Positions 1 to 9,395 of a DNA stretch of 64,000 bases are shown here, in pieces. The notes beneath the pieces were generated by a model. It was not told the origin of the DNA and did not search any database. It saw only the letters and a program-made list of their open reading frames with translations. The position numbers were made by a program, and so were the translations under genes. Source of the stretch: CAILHX01 sp964511385 (GTDB lineage: Bacteria > Pseudomonadota > Gammaproteobacteria > Burkholderiales > Methylophilaceae); assembly GCA_964511385.1 (NCBI GenBank), contig CAZEFE010000001.1, positions 248,001-312,000 of the forward strand. Direction: 5' to 3'. How positions within the stretch are numbered: position 1 is the first letter of the stretch; every line of letters starts with the position of its first letter.

Positions 1-1
1 C

Positions 2-34
2 GACGATCCGCGTGCGCAAGGGTTGATGTATTAA
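2..34 (+). CDS. possible 3' end of a gene that starts before the window
   Basis: Frame 2 is open from the left edge, reads DDPRAQGLMY and stops at TAA (32-34). The next gene is convergent and ends at 66, so a short rightward tail here would fit. Ten codons are too few to identify a family, and chance openness cannot be excluded. Confidence 0.25.
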   Translation, partial: DDPRAQGLMY

Positions 35-65
35 TGGGTCCAAAGCGTCCACGTGATGCTCCCGG

Positions 66-467
66 TCATTTGCGATTAAATTCTGTGCTCAGGGTGCCGG
101 GGCTTGCACCGTCTTTTTCTCCCGGCAGTTTGAACAGCAGCTTGCCATCAATCACGCTATTGGCTTGATGCCATGTTTTTCCGTCAAAACTTGCCCAGTG
201 CTGATAGATGTAAACGTCTTGCTTCAATTTGACATTGAGCGTTGAGGTGTCGGTTTTCTCCAATAATGATCCGGTGACCGAGGCATTCACCGGGATATCG
301 ATGCCTGCCGGATACCATAGGACAAAAGGCTGGTTTTCTGGCGCGTGTTCGCCAAACCTGATAACGGGCGTTTGGGACAGGCTTTGCGTCGTTGGCGGGA
401 CGAGGCTTGCGCAGCCTGCCAGTAGCAGCAGGGATGCCTGGAATGCGGCCATGGCCGGTTTTTTCAT
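66..467 (-). CDS. small predicted outer-membrane lipoprotein, unknown function
   Basis: The 133-residue product starts with a lipoprotein signal peptide: a Lys-Lys start, a hydrophobic run and the lipobox LLAGC with the acylated cysteine near residue 19. The residue after Cys is Ala, not Asp, which favours sorting to the outer membrane. An AAGGAG ribosome binding site sits 7 to 8 bases before the ATG. It begins 25 bases after the end of the membrane-protein gene 493-1527 and is very likely co-transcribed with it from the operator-covered promoter near 1560. I do not recognise the mature domain. Confidence 0.75.
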   Translation of the reverse strand: MKKPAMAAFQASLLLLAGCASLVPPTTQSLSQTPVIRFGEHAPENQPFVLWYPAGIDIPVNASVTGSLLEKTDTSTLNVKLKQDVYIYQHWASFDGKTWHQANSVIDGKLLFKLPGEKDGASPGTLSTEFNRK

Positions 468-492
468 GATGAACTCCTTTTGGTTGAAATGC

Positions 493-1527
493 TTATGGGT
501 GGTGCAAATTGATGATCAAATCGGTTTTGAACAGCGGCCCGCTGGCTGGCGTCAGTTCTGCGTCAATCCGCGGGATGCTGATCCAACCGGCTTCGGTCGA
601 AGCGGCCCAACTGGTCCCGCTCATGCGCACCTGGCGGGTTGGTTTGCCGTCCTGCATGACGACTTCCACTGGCTTGGCCAGGATGAGCGGCAGGGTCAGG
701 GTGGGGGTGTTTTGGAAAAGATTCCCGGAAATCCTGATATGTACCGGAATGACCGTGCCTTCCGGGATGGCGACAATTTGCTGGCCAGATGCGGCGTGCT
801 GGCGGGCTTGGAAAGCCGCCAGTGAAACGATTCCGGCATCAGGCGGCGCACCCATGACGCTACGATAGAACAGCAGTGGCGGCAAGATGGTCAGCAGTAT
901 CCAGGCCAATAGCCGCAACAGTTTCATCCAGGCCGGACGCGGCTTGTTGATCATCAGCGTCAGTGCGGGCAGGCCGATGGCAAAGATGGATGCGGCGATC
1001 CACTTCATCGCCTGGTACGGGAAATTGAAGCTGAGCGCCAGAATGCCAATGATCAGCATGGCACCGCCAGCCCATTCCAGCATCTCGTCAGAAAACAGGC
1101 CATGGATAAACAAGCCTAACCCGATCAGGATGATCCAGGCTGAACACACCATATACCCGCCACCGAAAAAAAACGTGGCAAACGTGAGCAGCGAGCCAAT
1201 CGCCATCAGCAGCCACCAGATTTTCATGATTTGGCGGTGAATGAACGACCATACTTCATCCCGGGCGGCTTTTGCCTTTTGCGTTAATAGCCAGTCGGCA
1301 ATTCCCGCTGCACCGAATGTTGCGGCCAACAGCAGCAGCCAGCTTGTTGCGCGCGTTGTGACATCGGGTATTTGCGCCTGGGTCAGGATGGAATCGCTCA
1401 GGGCAAACAGCAATCCCCCGGATATTCCCCATAGCCATAAGCTGTGTTTCTCCATGCGCAGATTGCGGTGGCCGGTAGCGAGCATGGCGTGTATGGCATG
1501 GAGTTGTTGGGAGGCAGTGGTGGACAT
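493..1527 (-). CDS. polytopic inner-membrane protein with soluble C-terminal domain
   Basis: The 344-residue protein has roughly seven hydrophobic helices between about residues 28 and 225, followed by a soluble stretch of about 115 residues that probably faces the periplasm. I do not recognise a named family. It is the first gene of a two-gene operon with the lipoprotein at 66-467. A good Shine-Dalgarno (AAAGGAAAG on the minus strand) precedes the ATG. Its promoter is entirely covered by a nested palindrome, so expression is probably repressed by a dedicated dimeric regulator that is not encoded next to it in the visible sequence. Confidence 0.75.
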   Translation of the reverse strand: MSTTASQQLHAIHAMLATGHRNLRMEKHSLWLWGISGGLLFALSDSILTQAQIPDVTTRATSWLLLLAATFGAAGIADWLLTQKAKAARDEVWSFIHRQIMKIWWLLMAIGSLLTFATFFFGGGYMVCSAWIILIGLGLFIHGLFSDEMLEWAGGAMLIIGILALSFNFPYQAMKWIAASIFAIGLPALTLMINKPRPAWMKLLRLLAWILLTILPPLLFYRSVMGAPPDAGIVSLAAFQARQHAASGQQIVAIPEGTVIPVHIRISGNLFQNTPTLTLPLILAKPVEVVMQDGKPTRQVRMSGTSWAASTEAGWISIPRIDAELTPASGPLFKTDLIINLHHP

Positions 1528-1542
1528 GGCGGCTTTCCTTTA

Positions 1543-1581
1543 ACTCTGTTTTGCAGAGTATATGACTCTGCAAAACAGAGT
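1543..1581. promoter_or_regulatory. nested palindromic operator upstream of the membrane-protein operon
   Basis: Two 17-base arms, ACTCTGTTTTGCAGAGT (1543-1559) and ACTCTGCAAAACAGAGT (1565-1581), form a perfect inverted repeat around a 5-base spacer. Each arm is itself an inverted repeat, ACTCTG-N5-CAGAGT, so the site offers two identical half-operators about 22 bases (two helical turns) apart. Confidence 0.85.
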
Positions 1582-1586
1582 GTCAA
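1557..1586 (-). promoter_or_regulatory. sigma-70 promoter of the membrane-protein/lipoprotein operon
   Basis: On the minus strand a consensus -35 TTGACA (1586-1581) is followed after 18 bases by TATACT (1562-1557). Transcription would start near 1550, about 20 bases before the ATG at 1527. The -35/-10 interval coincides with the nested palindrome, as expected for steric repression. Confidence 0.75.
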
Positions 1587-1667
1587 CCTGTGATCCGGGA
1601 TCGCAGGCGGGGAATGGGGTGTCTAAAGTGGATGGGATGCGGCTGGTGGATCGATGTTAGCGCCGGG

Positions 1668-3179
1668 TTATCGGAGTGCGAGCGTTGCCAACGTTCTTTG
1701 GCGCACCGACCGCAGCAGTTCGGCATCGTCGACCAGCGACAACCCGTAAGACGGGATCATGGCCTGCAACCGCGCCCTCCATTCGGCGCCGCGCATGCGG
1801 TCCTTGAAGCAGCGTTCAATGACGGAAATCATCGCGTGCCCTGAAGTCGAGGCGCCGGGTGATGCGCCGAGCAGCGCGGCCAGAGTGCCGTCGCTGGCGG
1901 TAACGATTTCGGTGCCGAATTCCAGTTTTCCGCCTTGTTCCTTGCAGTGCTTGATGATCTGCACGCGCTGGCCGGCAGCGGCAAGGGTCCAGTCTTCTGC
2001 CCTAGCGTCCGGATAGAAGCGGCTGAGGGCGCTGACGCGTTCCCGATGCGATTGGAACACCTCGCCAATCAGGTAGCGGGTCAGGTCGCGGTGATGCAGG
2101 CTGGCTGCCAGCATGGGCTTCAGATTGTTGGGCTTGATTGAAGCCAGCAAGTCAAAAAACGAGCCCTGTTTCAGGAATTTGGTGGTGAACCCGGCGTAGG
2201 GGCCAAACAGCAATGCCGGTTTGCCGTCGATGATGCGCGTGTCCAGATGCGGTACCGACATCGGTGGCGCCCCTAGCGGCGCTTTGCCGTAAACCTTGGC
2301 ATGGTGCTGGTTGATGATGCCCGGGTTGTTGCATACCAGCCATTGGCCGCTGACCGGGAAGCCCCCGTAACCCTTGCCTTCGGCGATACCGGATTGCTGC
2401 AGCAGCGGCAGTGCGCCGCCGCCAGCGCCGAGAAACACGAATTTTGAAGTCAGCGTGCCGGTTTTCCTGCTGCTGCCATCCTGCACGCGAACCTGCCACT
2501 GTCCGTCACCGCGCTGCTTCAGCGCGGTGACGGTGTGCCCAAGATGCAGGCTGAAGTTGGGGTGTTGTTGCAGTGCATTCACCAGCCCGCGCGTCAGCGT
2601 GCCGAAATCCACATCCGAGCCGTAACTCACGCGCGTGGCGGCCACCGCCTGCCCCGGTGCGCGATGCTGCATCACCAGCGGCATCCAGCCGGCCAGCACC
2701 GCCGGGTCCTCGCTATATTCCATATCCTGGAACAAGTGATGCTGGCTCAAGCGCTCAAAACGCCGGCGCAGAAAGGCGACGTCGGTTTCGCCCCAGACGA
2801 AGCTCAGGTGGGGGGTGGGGTTGATGAAACTGCGCGGAGCCGGCAGCGCCTGCTGCTCGACCAGCCACGACCACAGTTGCAGGGATACTTCGAAATTGGC
2901 GTTGATACCCAGCGCGCGCTGAATCTCCACGCTGCCGTCCTTGGCCTGCGGCGTGTAATTCAGTTCGCAATAACCGGCGTGGCCGGTACCGGCATTGTTC
3001 CAGCCATCGGTGCTTTCCTGCGCCACGGCATCCAGGCGCTCGACCATGGCGATCTTGAGCGTGGGGTCCAGTTGCCGGAGCAGCGTGCCGAGCGTGGCGC
3101 TCATGATGCCGCTGCCGACAAGCAATACATCGAAGGTGGTTTCAGGCATGACGGGGTGCAATAATGGGCTGGCAATCAT
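1668..3179 (-). CDS. mqo: malate:quinone oxidoreductase
   Basis: This 503-residue flavoprotein oxidises malate to oxaloacetate and passes electrons to the quinone pool, replacing or supplementing NAD-dependent malate dehydrogenase at the inner membrane. The N-terminal FAD-binding motif VLLVGSGIMSATLG (near residue 20) and the following WNNAGTGHAGYCELNYTP segment are characteristic of Mqo, and length fits the family. Two starts are possible: the first Met used here, with a GAGG just ahead of it, or the Met ten codons later. It is divergent from purL, with 125 bases between them. Confidence 0.93.
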   Translation of the reverse strand: MIASPLLHPVMPETTFDVLLVGSGIMSATLGTLLRQLDPTLKIAMVERLDAVAQESTDGWNNAGTGHAGYCELNYTPQAKDGSVEIQRALGINANFEVSLQLWSWLVEQQALPAPRSFINPTPHLSFVWGETDVAFLRRRFERLSQHHLFQDMEYSEDPAVLAGWMPLVMQHRAPGQAVAATRVSYGSDVDFGTLTRGLVNALQQHPNFSLHLGHTVTALKQRGDGQWQVRVQDGSSRKTGTLTSKFVFLGAGGGALPLLQQSGIAEGKGYGGFPVSGQWLVCNNPGIINQHHAKVYGKAPLGAPPMSVPHLDTRIIDGKPALLFGPYAGFTTKFLKQGSFFDLLASIKPNNLKPMLAASLHHRDLTRYLIGEVFQSHRERVSALSRFYPDARAEDWTLAAAGQRVQIIKHCKEQGGKLEFGTEIVTASDGTLAALLGASPGASTSGHAMISVIERCFKDRMRGAEWRARLQAMIPSYGLSLVDDAELLRSVRQRTLATLALR

Positions 3180-3304
3180 GGCCTCATTTTACTGCATGGG
3201 ACTTGTTGCGTTGGTAAAAACATGCTGATTTTGCGTCTCGCGGCGCCGGGTGTTTGGGCCGGTTTTAGGTTAAAATTCCAGCTTTCGCATCGAGCTTCAA
3301 ACCC

Positions 3305-6300
3305 ATGTCTTTCGACCCAACATCCTCCCTGCTGAGCATTCGTGGCAGTGCCGCGCTTTCGCCATTCCGTCTGGACAAAATACTGGAGGCGCTCAAGCAC
3401 AGCGCGCCGCGCATCACGCACCTGTATGCCGAGTTCTGGCACTTCTCCAGCGTGGAACGGACGTTGCGGGCGGATGAGTTGGAGGTTCTGCACAAGATAC
3501 TGACCTATGGTACTCATGGTTCAATCGTAATGGCCGAAGAGCAGCCGCAGGGGGAGTTGTTCCTGGTGACGCCGCGCCCGGGCACAATTTCACCGTGGTC
3601 GTCGCGCGCTACCGATATTGCCCGGCACTGCGGGCTGGCTGCCATCAGCCGGCTGGAACGCGGCATGGTGGTGTATGTGGGCACCAAGGATGGCGGGCCT
3701 TTAACGGCGGCGGAGCAGCAACTGCTCAAGCCGCTGATCCATGACCGCATGACCGAGGCCGTATTCACTTCGCTGGAAAGCGCCGCGCGCCTGTTTGAAA
3801 CGGCAGAGCCTGCGCCGTTGTCCACCGTGGATATCCTGGGCGGCGGCAAAGCCGCGCTGGAAGCCGCCAACGGCAGCATGGGCCTGGCGCTGTCGGCGGA
3901 TGAGGTGGATTACCTGGTGGAAAACTTCACCCGCATCGGCCGCAACCCGACCGACGTGGAACTGATGATGTTCGCGCAGGCCAATTCCGAACATTGCCGC
4001 CACAAGATTTTCAACGCCGACTGGGTGATTGATGGCGTGGAACAGGCGCAATCGCTGTTCGGCATGATCCGCAACACGCACAAGCTCAATCCGGGGAAGA
4101 CGGTGGTGGCGTATTCCGATAATGCCTCCATTGTGCAGGGCGGCGTGACGCGCCGGTTCTACCCGCAGGCCGACGGCCGCTATGGTTATAGCGAAGAAGA
4201 CACCCACTTCTTGATGAAGGTGGAAACGCACAACCACCCCACCGCGATTTCGCCATTTGCCGGTGCCGCAACCGGTGCCGGCGGGGAGATTCGCGACGAG
4301 GGCGCAACCGGCAGCGGCTCCAAGCCCAAGGCCGGCCTGACCGGGTTTTCGGTATCCAACCTCAACATTCCCGGCTTCGAGCAGCCTTGGGAAGGCAGTT
4401 ACGGCAAGCCGGGGCGCATCGCTTCCGCCTTGCAGATCATGGTGGACGGCCCGCTGGGTGGCGCTGCTTACAACAACGAATTCGGCCGCCCCAACATCGC
4501 CGGTTATTTCCGCACCCTGGAAATCGAGAGCGCTCAGGAAATGCGCGGCTACCACAAGCCCATCATGCTGGCGGGCGGCATCGGCAACATTTCCGCTCGC
4601 CATGCCAAAAAACACCCGATTCCGCCCAATGCCTACCTGATCCAGCTGGGCGGCCCGGCAATGCTGATCGGCCTGGGCGGGGGTGCCGCTTCCAGCATGG
4701 ATACCGGCGCCAATGCCGAGAACCTGGATTTCGACTCGGTGCAACGCGGCAACCCGGAACTGGAACGCCGCGCGCAGGAGGTGATTGACCGTTGCTGGCA
4801 GATGGGCGACAGCAATCCCATCCTGGCCATCCACGATATCGGCGCGGGCGGGCTCTCCAATGCTTTCCCCGAACTGGTGAACGATGCCGGGCGCGGCGCG
4901 AAATTCCAGCTGCGCGACGTGCATAACGAGGCGCCGGGCATGTCGCCGAAAGAAATCTGGTGCAACGAGGCGCAGGAGCGTTACGTGCTGGCTATCAACC
5001 CGGAACACCTGGAACTGTTCACCCGGCTGTGCGAACGTGAACGCTGCCCATTTGCGGTGGTGGGGGTGGCGACCGAAGAGCGTCACCTGTCGGTGGAAGA
5101 CCGCTTTTTCGGCAACAAGCCGGTGGACATGGATTTGTCCGTGCTGCTGGGCAAGCCGCCGAAAATGACGCGCAATGTGACGCACCAGGCCAGAACGTTA
5201 TCCGGCTTCGACACCGGCAACATCAAGCTGGAAGAAGCGGTGCAACGCGTGCTGCATTTGCCGGGCGTGGCGGATAAAACTTTCCTGATTACCATCGGCG
5301 ACCGTAGCGTGACCGGCCTGGTCGCCAGGGATCAGATGGTGGGCCCGTGGCAGGTGCCGGTCGCGGATGTGGCGGTGACGCTGGCGGGTTACGAAACCTA
5401 TGTCGGCGAAGCATTCGCCATCGGCGAAAAAGCACCGGTGGCGCTGATAAATGCCCCGGCTTCCGGGCGCATGGCGATTGGTGAAGCGATTACCAACATC
5501 GCCGCGGCGGATATAGGCGAACTGGCGGAACTGAAGCTGTCGGCCAACTGGATGGCACCGGCCGGTCATCCCGGCGAAGATGCCGCGCTGTACGACACGG
5601 TGAAAGCGGTGGGCATGGAGTTGTGCCCGCAGCTGGGTATCAGCATCCCGGTGGGCAAAGATTCGATGTCCATGAAGACGGTGTGGGACGAGGGTGGCCA
5701 GAACAAAGCCGTGACGGCGCCGATCTCGCTGGTGGTGACGGCGTTTGCGCCGGTGGCCGACGCGCGCAACACGCTGACCCCGCAATTGCGTGGTGATGCC
5801 GACACCAGCCTGATCCTGCTGGATCTGGGCCTGGGCAAGAACCGCATGGGCGGCTCCGCCCTGGCGCAGGTATACGGGCAGACCGACAACCGGGCGCCGG
5901 ATGTGGACAATGCCGCGCTGTTGAAGCAATTCTTCGACGGGGTGCAAAGCCTGAACCGTGCCGGGAAAATCCTGGCCTACCACGACCGTTCCGATGGTGG
6001 CTTGCTGGTAACGCTGGCGGAAATGGCCTTTGCCGGACGCTGTGGCGTGAGCGTGGATTTGGGTGCCGGTGCCGAACCGGTGGCGGCCCTGTTTAATGAA
6101 GAACTGGGTGCCGTGCTGCAAGTGCTTGCTAGCGACAAAGCGCTTGTGCTGGCAACATTCGGCGAGATGGCCAGGGCAATTGGCACGGTGGTGCCGGGAA
6201 CGGGATTCACCATCAACTGTGGCGGCCAGACCGTGTTCCAGGCATCGCGCACCACCCTGCATCGCTGGTGGTCGGCTACCACCCACCAGATGCAAAGCCT

Positions 6301-7201
6301 GCGCGACAACCCTGACTGCGCCCGGCAGGAATACGACCGTATCCTGGATGAAACCGACCCCGGCCTGCACGTCAAACTGACGTTTGATGTGAATGACAAC
6401 GTTGCCGCGCCGTACCTGAATTTGTCCCGGCCGCGCATGGCGATCCTGCGCGAGCAGGGCGTGAACGGCCAGGTGGAAATGGCGGCGGCATTCGACCGTG
6501 CCGGGTTTGAGTCGCGCGATGTGCATATGAGCGACATTATTTCCGGGCGCGTGTCGCTCAAGGACTTTGCTGGTTTTGTTGCCTGCGGCGGCTTTTCTTA
6601 CGGCGACGTGCTGGGCGCCGGCGAAGGCTGGGCCAAGTCCATCCTGTTCAACGCCAGGGCGCGCGACGAGTTCAGCGCCTTTTTCCAGCGGAACGATTCG
6701 TTCGCGCTGGGCGTGTGCAACGGTTGCCAGATGATGAGCAATTTGCACGAGATTATCCCGGGCGCGGAACTGTGGCCGCATTTCGTAAAAAATAAATCCG
6801 AGCAGTTCGAGGCGCGTTTTGCTATGGTGGAAGTCATGCAGAGCCCGTCGCTGTTTTTCTCCGGCATGGCGGGTAGCCGCATGCCGATTGCCGTGGCGCA
6901 TGGTGAGGGATACGCGGAATTTTCTGCAAAAGCCGCGGTCGAAGCTGCGCTGGCGCAACAATTGGTCAGCATGCGCTTTGTGGACAACCACGGCAAACCG
7001 ACAGAGACTTACCCGTTCAACCCCAACGGTTCGGTACAGGGCATTACCGGCCTGACCACGCCGGATGGACGGTTCAGCATCATGATGCCGCATCCCGAGC
7101 GGGTGTTCCGCACGGTGCAGCATTCGTGGCGGCCTGCCGGGTGGGGTGAGGATGGTGCATGGTTGCGCATGTTCAGGAATGCGCGAAAATTTGTAGGTTA
7201 A
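3305..7201 (+). CDS. purL: phosphoribosylformylglycinamidine synthase, large single-chain form
   Basis: The 1298-residue enzyme catalyses the fourth step of purine biosynthesis, converting FGAR, glutamine and ATP to FGAM. Length and order match the proteobacterial one-chain type: N-terminal PurS-like region, two AIRS-type ATP-binding halves (HNHPTAISPFAGAATGAGGE around residue 310 is diagnostic), and a C-terminal class I glutaminase with nucleophile segment GVCNGCQMM and a terminal HPER motif. The ATG is preceded by the AT-rich stretch TTAAAAT near 3270, a possible -10. Long open frames antisense to it are shadows. Confidence 0.97.
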   Translation: MSFDPTSSLLSIRGSAALSPFRLDKILEALKHSAPRITHLYAEFWHFSSVERTLRADELEVLHKILTYGTHGSIVMAEEQPQGELFLVTPRPGTISPWSSRATDIARHCGLAAISRLERGMVVYVGTKDGGPLTAAEQQLLKPLIHDRMTEAVFTSLESAARLFETAEPAPLSTVDILGGGKAALEAANGSMGLALSADEVDYLVENFTRIGRNPTDVELMMFAQANSEHCRHKIFNADWVIDGVEQAQSLFGMIRNTHKLNPGKTVVAYSDNASIVQGGVTRRFYPQADGRYGYSEEDTHFLMKVETHNHPTAISPFAGAATGAGGEIRDEGATGSGSKPKAGLTGFSVSNLNIPGFEQPWEGSYGKPGRIASALQIMVDGPLGGAAYNNEFGRPNIAGYFRTLEIESAQEMRGYHKPIMLAGGIGNISARHAKKHPIPPNAYLIQLGGPAMLIGLGGGAASSMDTGANAENLDFDSVQRGNPELERRAQEVIDRCWQMGDSNPILAIHDIGAGGLSNAFPELVNDAGRGAKFQLRDVHNEAPGMSPKEIWCNEAQERYVLAINPEHLELFTRLCERERCPFAVVGVATEERHLSVEDRFFGNKPVDMDLSVLLGKPPKMTRNVTHQARTLSGFDTGNIKLEEAVQRVLHLPGVADKTFLITIGDRSVTGLVARDQMVGPWQVPVADVAVTLAGYETYVGEAFAIGEKAPVALINAPASGRMAIGEAITNIAAADIGELAELKLSANWMAPAGHPGEDAALYDTVKAVGMELCPQLGISIPVGKDSMSMKTVWDEGGQNKAVTAPISLVVTAFAPVADARNTLTPQLRGDADTSLILLDLGLGKNRMGGSALAQVYGQTDNRAPDVDNAALLKQFFDGVQSLNRAGKILAYHDRSDGGLLVTLAEMAFAGRCGVSVDLGAGAEPVAALFNEELGAVLQVLASDKALVLATFGEMARAIGTVVPGTGFTINCGGQTVFQASRTTLHRWWSATTHQMQSLRDNPDCARQEYDRILDETDPGLHVKLTFDVNDNVAAPYLNLSRPRMAILREQGVNGQVEMAAAFDRAGFESRDVHMSDIISGRVSLKDFAGFVACGGFSYGDVLGAGEGWAKSILFNARARDEFSAFFQRNDSFALGVCNGCQMMSNLHEIIPGAELWPHFVKNKSEQFEARFAMVEVMQSPSLFFSGMAGSRMPIAVAHGEGYAEFSAKAAVEAALAQQLVSMRFVDNHGKPTETYPFNPNGSVQGITGLTTPDGRFSIMMPHPERVFRTVQHSWRPAGWGEDGAWLRMFRNARKFVG

Positions 7202-7231
7202 TTCAATAATTCAAATGGATGGAGATGTAAC

Positions 7232-7717
7232 GTGAGAACACTCAAGGCACTATTTCTGGCAGCAGCGCTGCTGATGGCAAATTCCTCATGGGCCTATACC
7301 GATGAGGATCAGGTGGAATTCAGCGGTGCCGTGTCGGATGGCAATATCCCCGTGGTGAAGAAACACCTCGATGCCGGCACCATGAAGGTCAACGACAAGT
7401 ATTTTGGCTGGATTGCAGTACTGTCGGCCGCTGCCAAGAATCGGACGGAAATGGTCAAGTTTCTGGTGGAAAGAGGTGCTACTGTGGATTACCGCCATCC
7501 CATCACCAAAATGACGGCGCTGGCGCATGCGGTGTATGAAAACAACGTCGAGCTGGTCGAATATCTGCTGCAGCATGGCGCAAATCCCAACATCAAGCTG
7601 CGTGGCGATGTTTCAATGCTGCGGGTGGCCAAGGATGAAGGGCACACCAAAGTTGCCGAAATCCTGGTCGCGCATGGCGCCAAGGAAGACGGCTGCCTGG
7701 ACGACAAGTGTTTCTGA
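7232..7717 (+). CDS. periplasmic ankyrin-repeat protein
   Basis: The 161-residue product starts at a GTG preceded by GGAG. Residues 1-21 form a Sec signal peptide ending in SSWA. The rest is three to four ankyrin repeats (for example TALAHAVYENNVELVEYLLQ), a protein-binding scaffold. It ends with a Cys pair, GCLDDKC. Exported ankyrin proteins in other proteobacteria are sometimes linked to oxidative-stress enzymes; here the next genes are a cytochrome c and a flavoprotein, so a chaperone-like or partner role is possible but is inference. Confidence 0.8.
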   Translation: MRTLKALFLAAALLMANSSWAYTDEDQVEFSGAVSDGNIPVVKKHLDAGTMKVNDKYFGWIAVLSAAAKNRTEMVKFLVERGATVDYRHPITKMTALAHAVYENNVELVEYLLQHGANPNIKLRGDVSMLRVAKDEGHTKVAEILVAHGAKEDGCLDDKCF

Positions 7718-7745
7718 TGCAATAGATCCTGCCGGAGGGCTCGAT

Positions 7746-8102
7746 GTGAGGTGCGCGCGGGTATTGGTCGGTCTGACGGCGCTGGTTGCGCAGTTGTTGG
7801 TGGCTCCGCCGGGACGTGCCGAGCCGGCCAATAATCATTTGCTGATCCTGTCGGCCTCCTGCGCGGCCTGCCATGGCACGAATGGCAATAGTGTCGGCGG
7901 CACGCCGGTGCTGGCGGGTCTGGATCGCGAGTATTTCCTGCAGCAGATGAACGGTTTCCGGGATGGATCGCGCGGTTCAACGGTCATGCATCATCATGCC
8001 AAAGGGTTGAGCCCGGAGGAAATTACCCGGTTGGCGGAATACTTCTCTGCCCAGCCGCGCGCCCGGAACGCCGCGCCACTTCCACTGGGAGGGCCACGCT
8101 GA
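7746..8102 (+). CDS. small c-type cytochrome, flavocytochrome c subunit-like
   Basis: The GTG at 7746 is chosen because GGAGGG lies six bases upstream and it begins a clean signal peptide ending in GRAEP; the open frame extends further upstream without a better start. The 118-residue precursor has one haem motif, CAACH, and a downstream Met-containing region typical of a class I cytochrome. Its stop overlaps the next start in TGATG. Placement before an FccB-like flavoprotein makes it the likely electron acceptor subunit (FccA-like). Confidence 0.85.
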   Translation: MRCARVLVGLTALVAQLLVAPPGRAEPANNHLLILSASCAACHGTNGNSVGGTPVLAGLDREYFLQQMNGFRDGSRGSTVMHHHAKGLSPEEITRLAEYFSAQPRARNAAPLPLGGPR

Positions 8103-9361
8103 TGCAGCGCCGCAGATTTATCCAGATGCTGGGTGCGGGTGCCGCACTGGGAACTTTTTCTCCCCGGCTGTTTGCCGCTGCCTCGCCGCAGAAACGCATT
8201 ATTGTCATTGGCGCCGGTTACGCCGGGGCCACAGTGGCCAAGTATCTGCGGCTATGGGGTGGCGAAAGTGTAGAAGTGGTGCTGATAGAGAAAAGCACCA
8301 CGTTTATTTCCTGCCCGCTGAGCAACCTGGTGCTGGGCGGCAGCCGCCAGATCGGCAGTCTTACCTTTAATTATTCCGGCCTCGACAAGTATGGCGTCAA
8401 GCGCTTGTATGAGGAGGTCACCGGCGTGGACACGGCGCGCCGCCAGGTGCTGCTGGAAAGTGGCGATAGCCTGGACTATGAACGCCTGGTGATTGCGCCG
8501 GGCGTTGATTTGATCTATGACCAACTGCCCATGCTGGCAACCCCTGCCGCGCAGGAGGCCGTCCCCCATGCATGGAAAGCCGGTCCGCAAACCGTCAACC
8601 TGCGACAGCAGCTTGAGGCGATGCCGGATGGCGGCGTATTCGCCATCAGTATTCCCAAAGCGCCTTACCGCTGCCCGCCGGGGCCGTACGAGCGGGCGAG
8701 CCAAGTCGCGTTTTACCTCAAGCAACACAAACCCAAGTCCAAGGTGCTGGTGCTGGATGCCAATCCCGACATCGTGTCGAAAAAAGGCTTGTTCAGCAAA
8801 GCCTGGGCTGAGTTGTATCCGGGCATGGTGGAATATCGCCCTAACAGCCAGGTGGTTGAGGTCGACGTTGCCAGCCGTACGGTCAAAACCGAGTTTGAAA
8901 CGGTCAAGGCAAATGTGCTGAATGTGATTCCGCCGCAACGCGCCGGGAAAATCGCGCAGTTGGTGGGGATCGCCAATGTCGACAAGCGCTGGTGCGAAGT
9001 GGATTTCCTGACCTACGAATCGAAACTGGCGCCCAACGTGCACGTGATCGGCGATTCGGTGTCTGCGGCATTGCCAAAATCGGCGCACATCGCCACTTCA
9101 CAGGCCAAGGTCTGCGCTTCCGCGATTGTTTCCTTGTTGCGGGGTGAGCCGCCAGACTCCTTGCCGGTGTTTGCCAATACCTGCTACAGCTACGTCTCCG
9201 ACAAACTGGCGATGCATGTTGCCAATGTCTACCGTTATGACCCGGCCAAGCACATGATGCTGCCGGCGGAAGGCGGCGGCGTTTCCGACCAGCCCAGCAC
9301 GCAGGAGGGGCAGTATGCGGATTACTGGGCAAAAAACATCTGGAGCGATGTGCTTACCTAG
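8102..9361 (+). CDS. fccB: FccB-like sulfide dehydrogenase flavoprotein (flavocytochrome c)
   Basis: The 419-residue protein carries a Tat signal (RRRFIQMLGAG) and an FAD-binding IIVIGAGYAGATVA motif. Two cysteines typical of flavocytochrome c sulfide dehydrogenases and sulfide:quinone reductases are present: FISCPLSN near residue 65 and APYRCPPGPYE near residue 200. The family oxidises sulfide in the periplasm and passes electrons to the cytochrome subunit. Translational coupling to the cytochrome gene supports a two-subunit enzyme. The true substrate could be another thiol. Confidence 0.85.
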   Translation: MQRRRFIQMLGAGAALGTFSPRLFAAASPQKRIIVIGAGYAGATVAKYLRLWGGESVEVVLIEKSTTFISCPLSNLVLGGSRQIGSLTFNYSGLDKYGVKRLYEEVTGVDTARRQVLLESGDSLDYERLVIAPGVDLIYDQLPMLATPAAQEAVPHAWKAGPQTVNLRQQLEAMPDGGVFAISIPKAPYRCPPGPYERASQVAFYLKQHKPKSKVLVLDANPDIVSKKGLFSKAWAELYPGMVEYRPNSQVVEVDVASRTVKTEFETVKANVLNVIPPQRAGKIAQLVGIANVDKRWCEVDFLTYESKLAPNVHVIGDSVSAALPKSAHIATSQAKVCASAIVSLLRGEPPDSLPVFANTCYSYVSDKLAMHVANVYRYDPAKHMMLPAEGGGVSDQPSTQEGQYADYWAKNIWSDVLT

Positions 9362-9395
9362 TGTGAACACGCCCTAGGCATTGTCAAAGGTTGCG

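Noticed and set aside
5198..7123. A 641-codon open frame antisense to purL
   Set aside because: It lies wholly inside purL, has His/Arg/Gln-rich shadow composition and no ribosome binding site or known domain.
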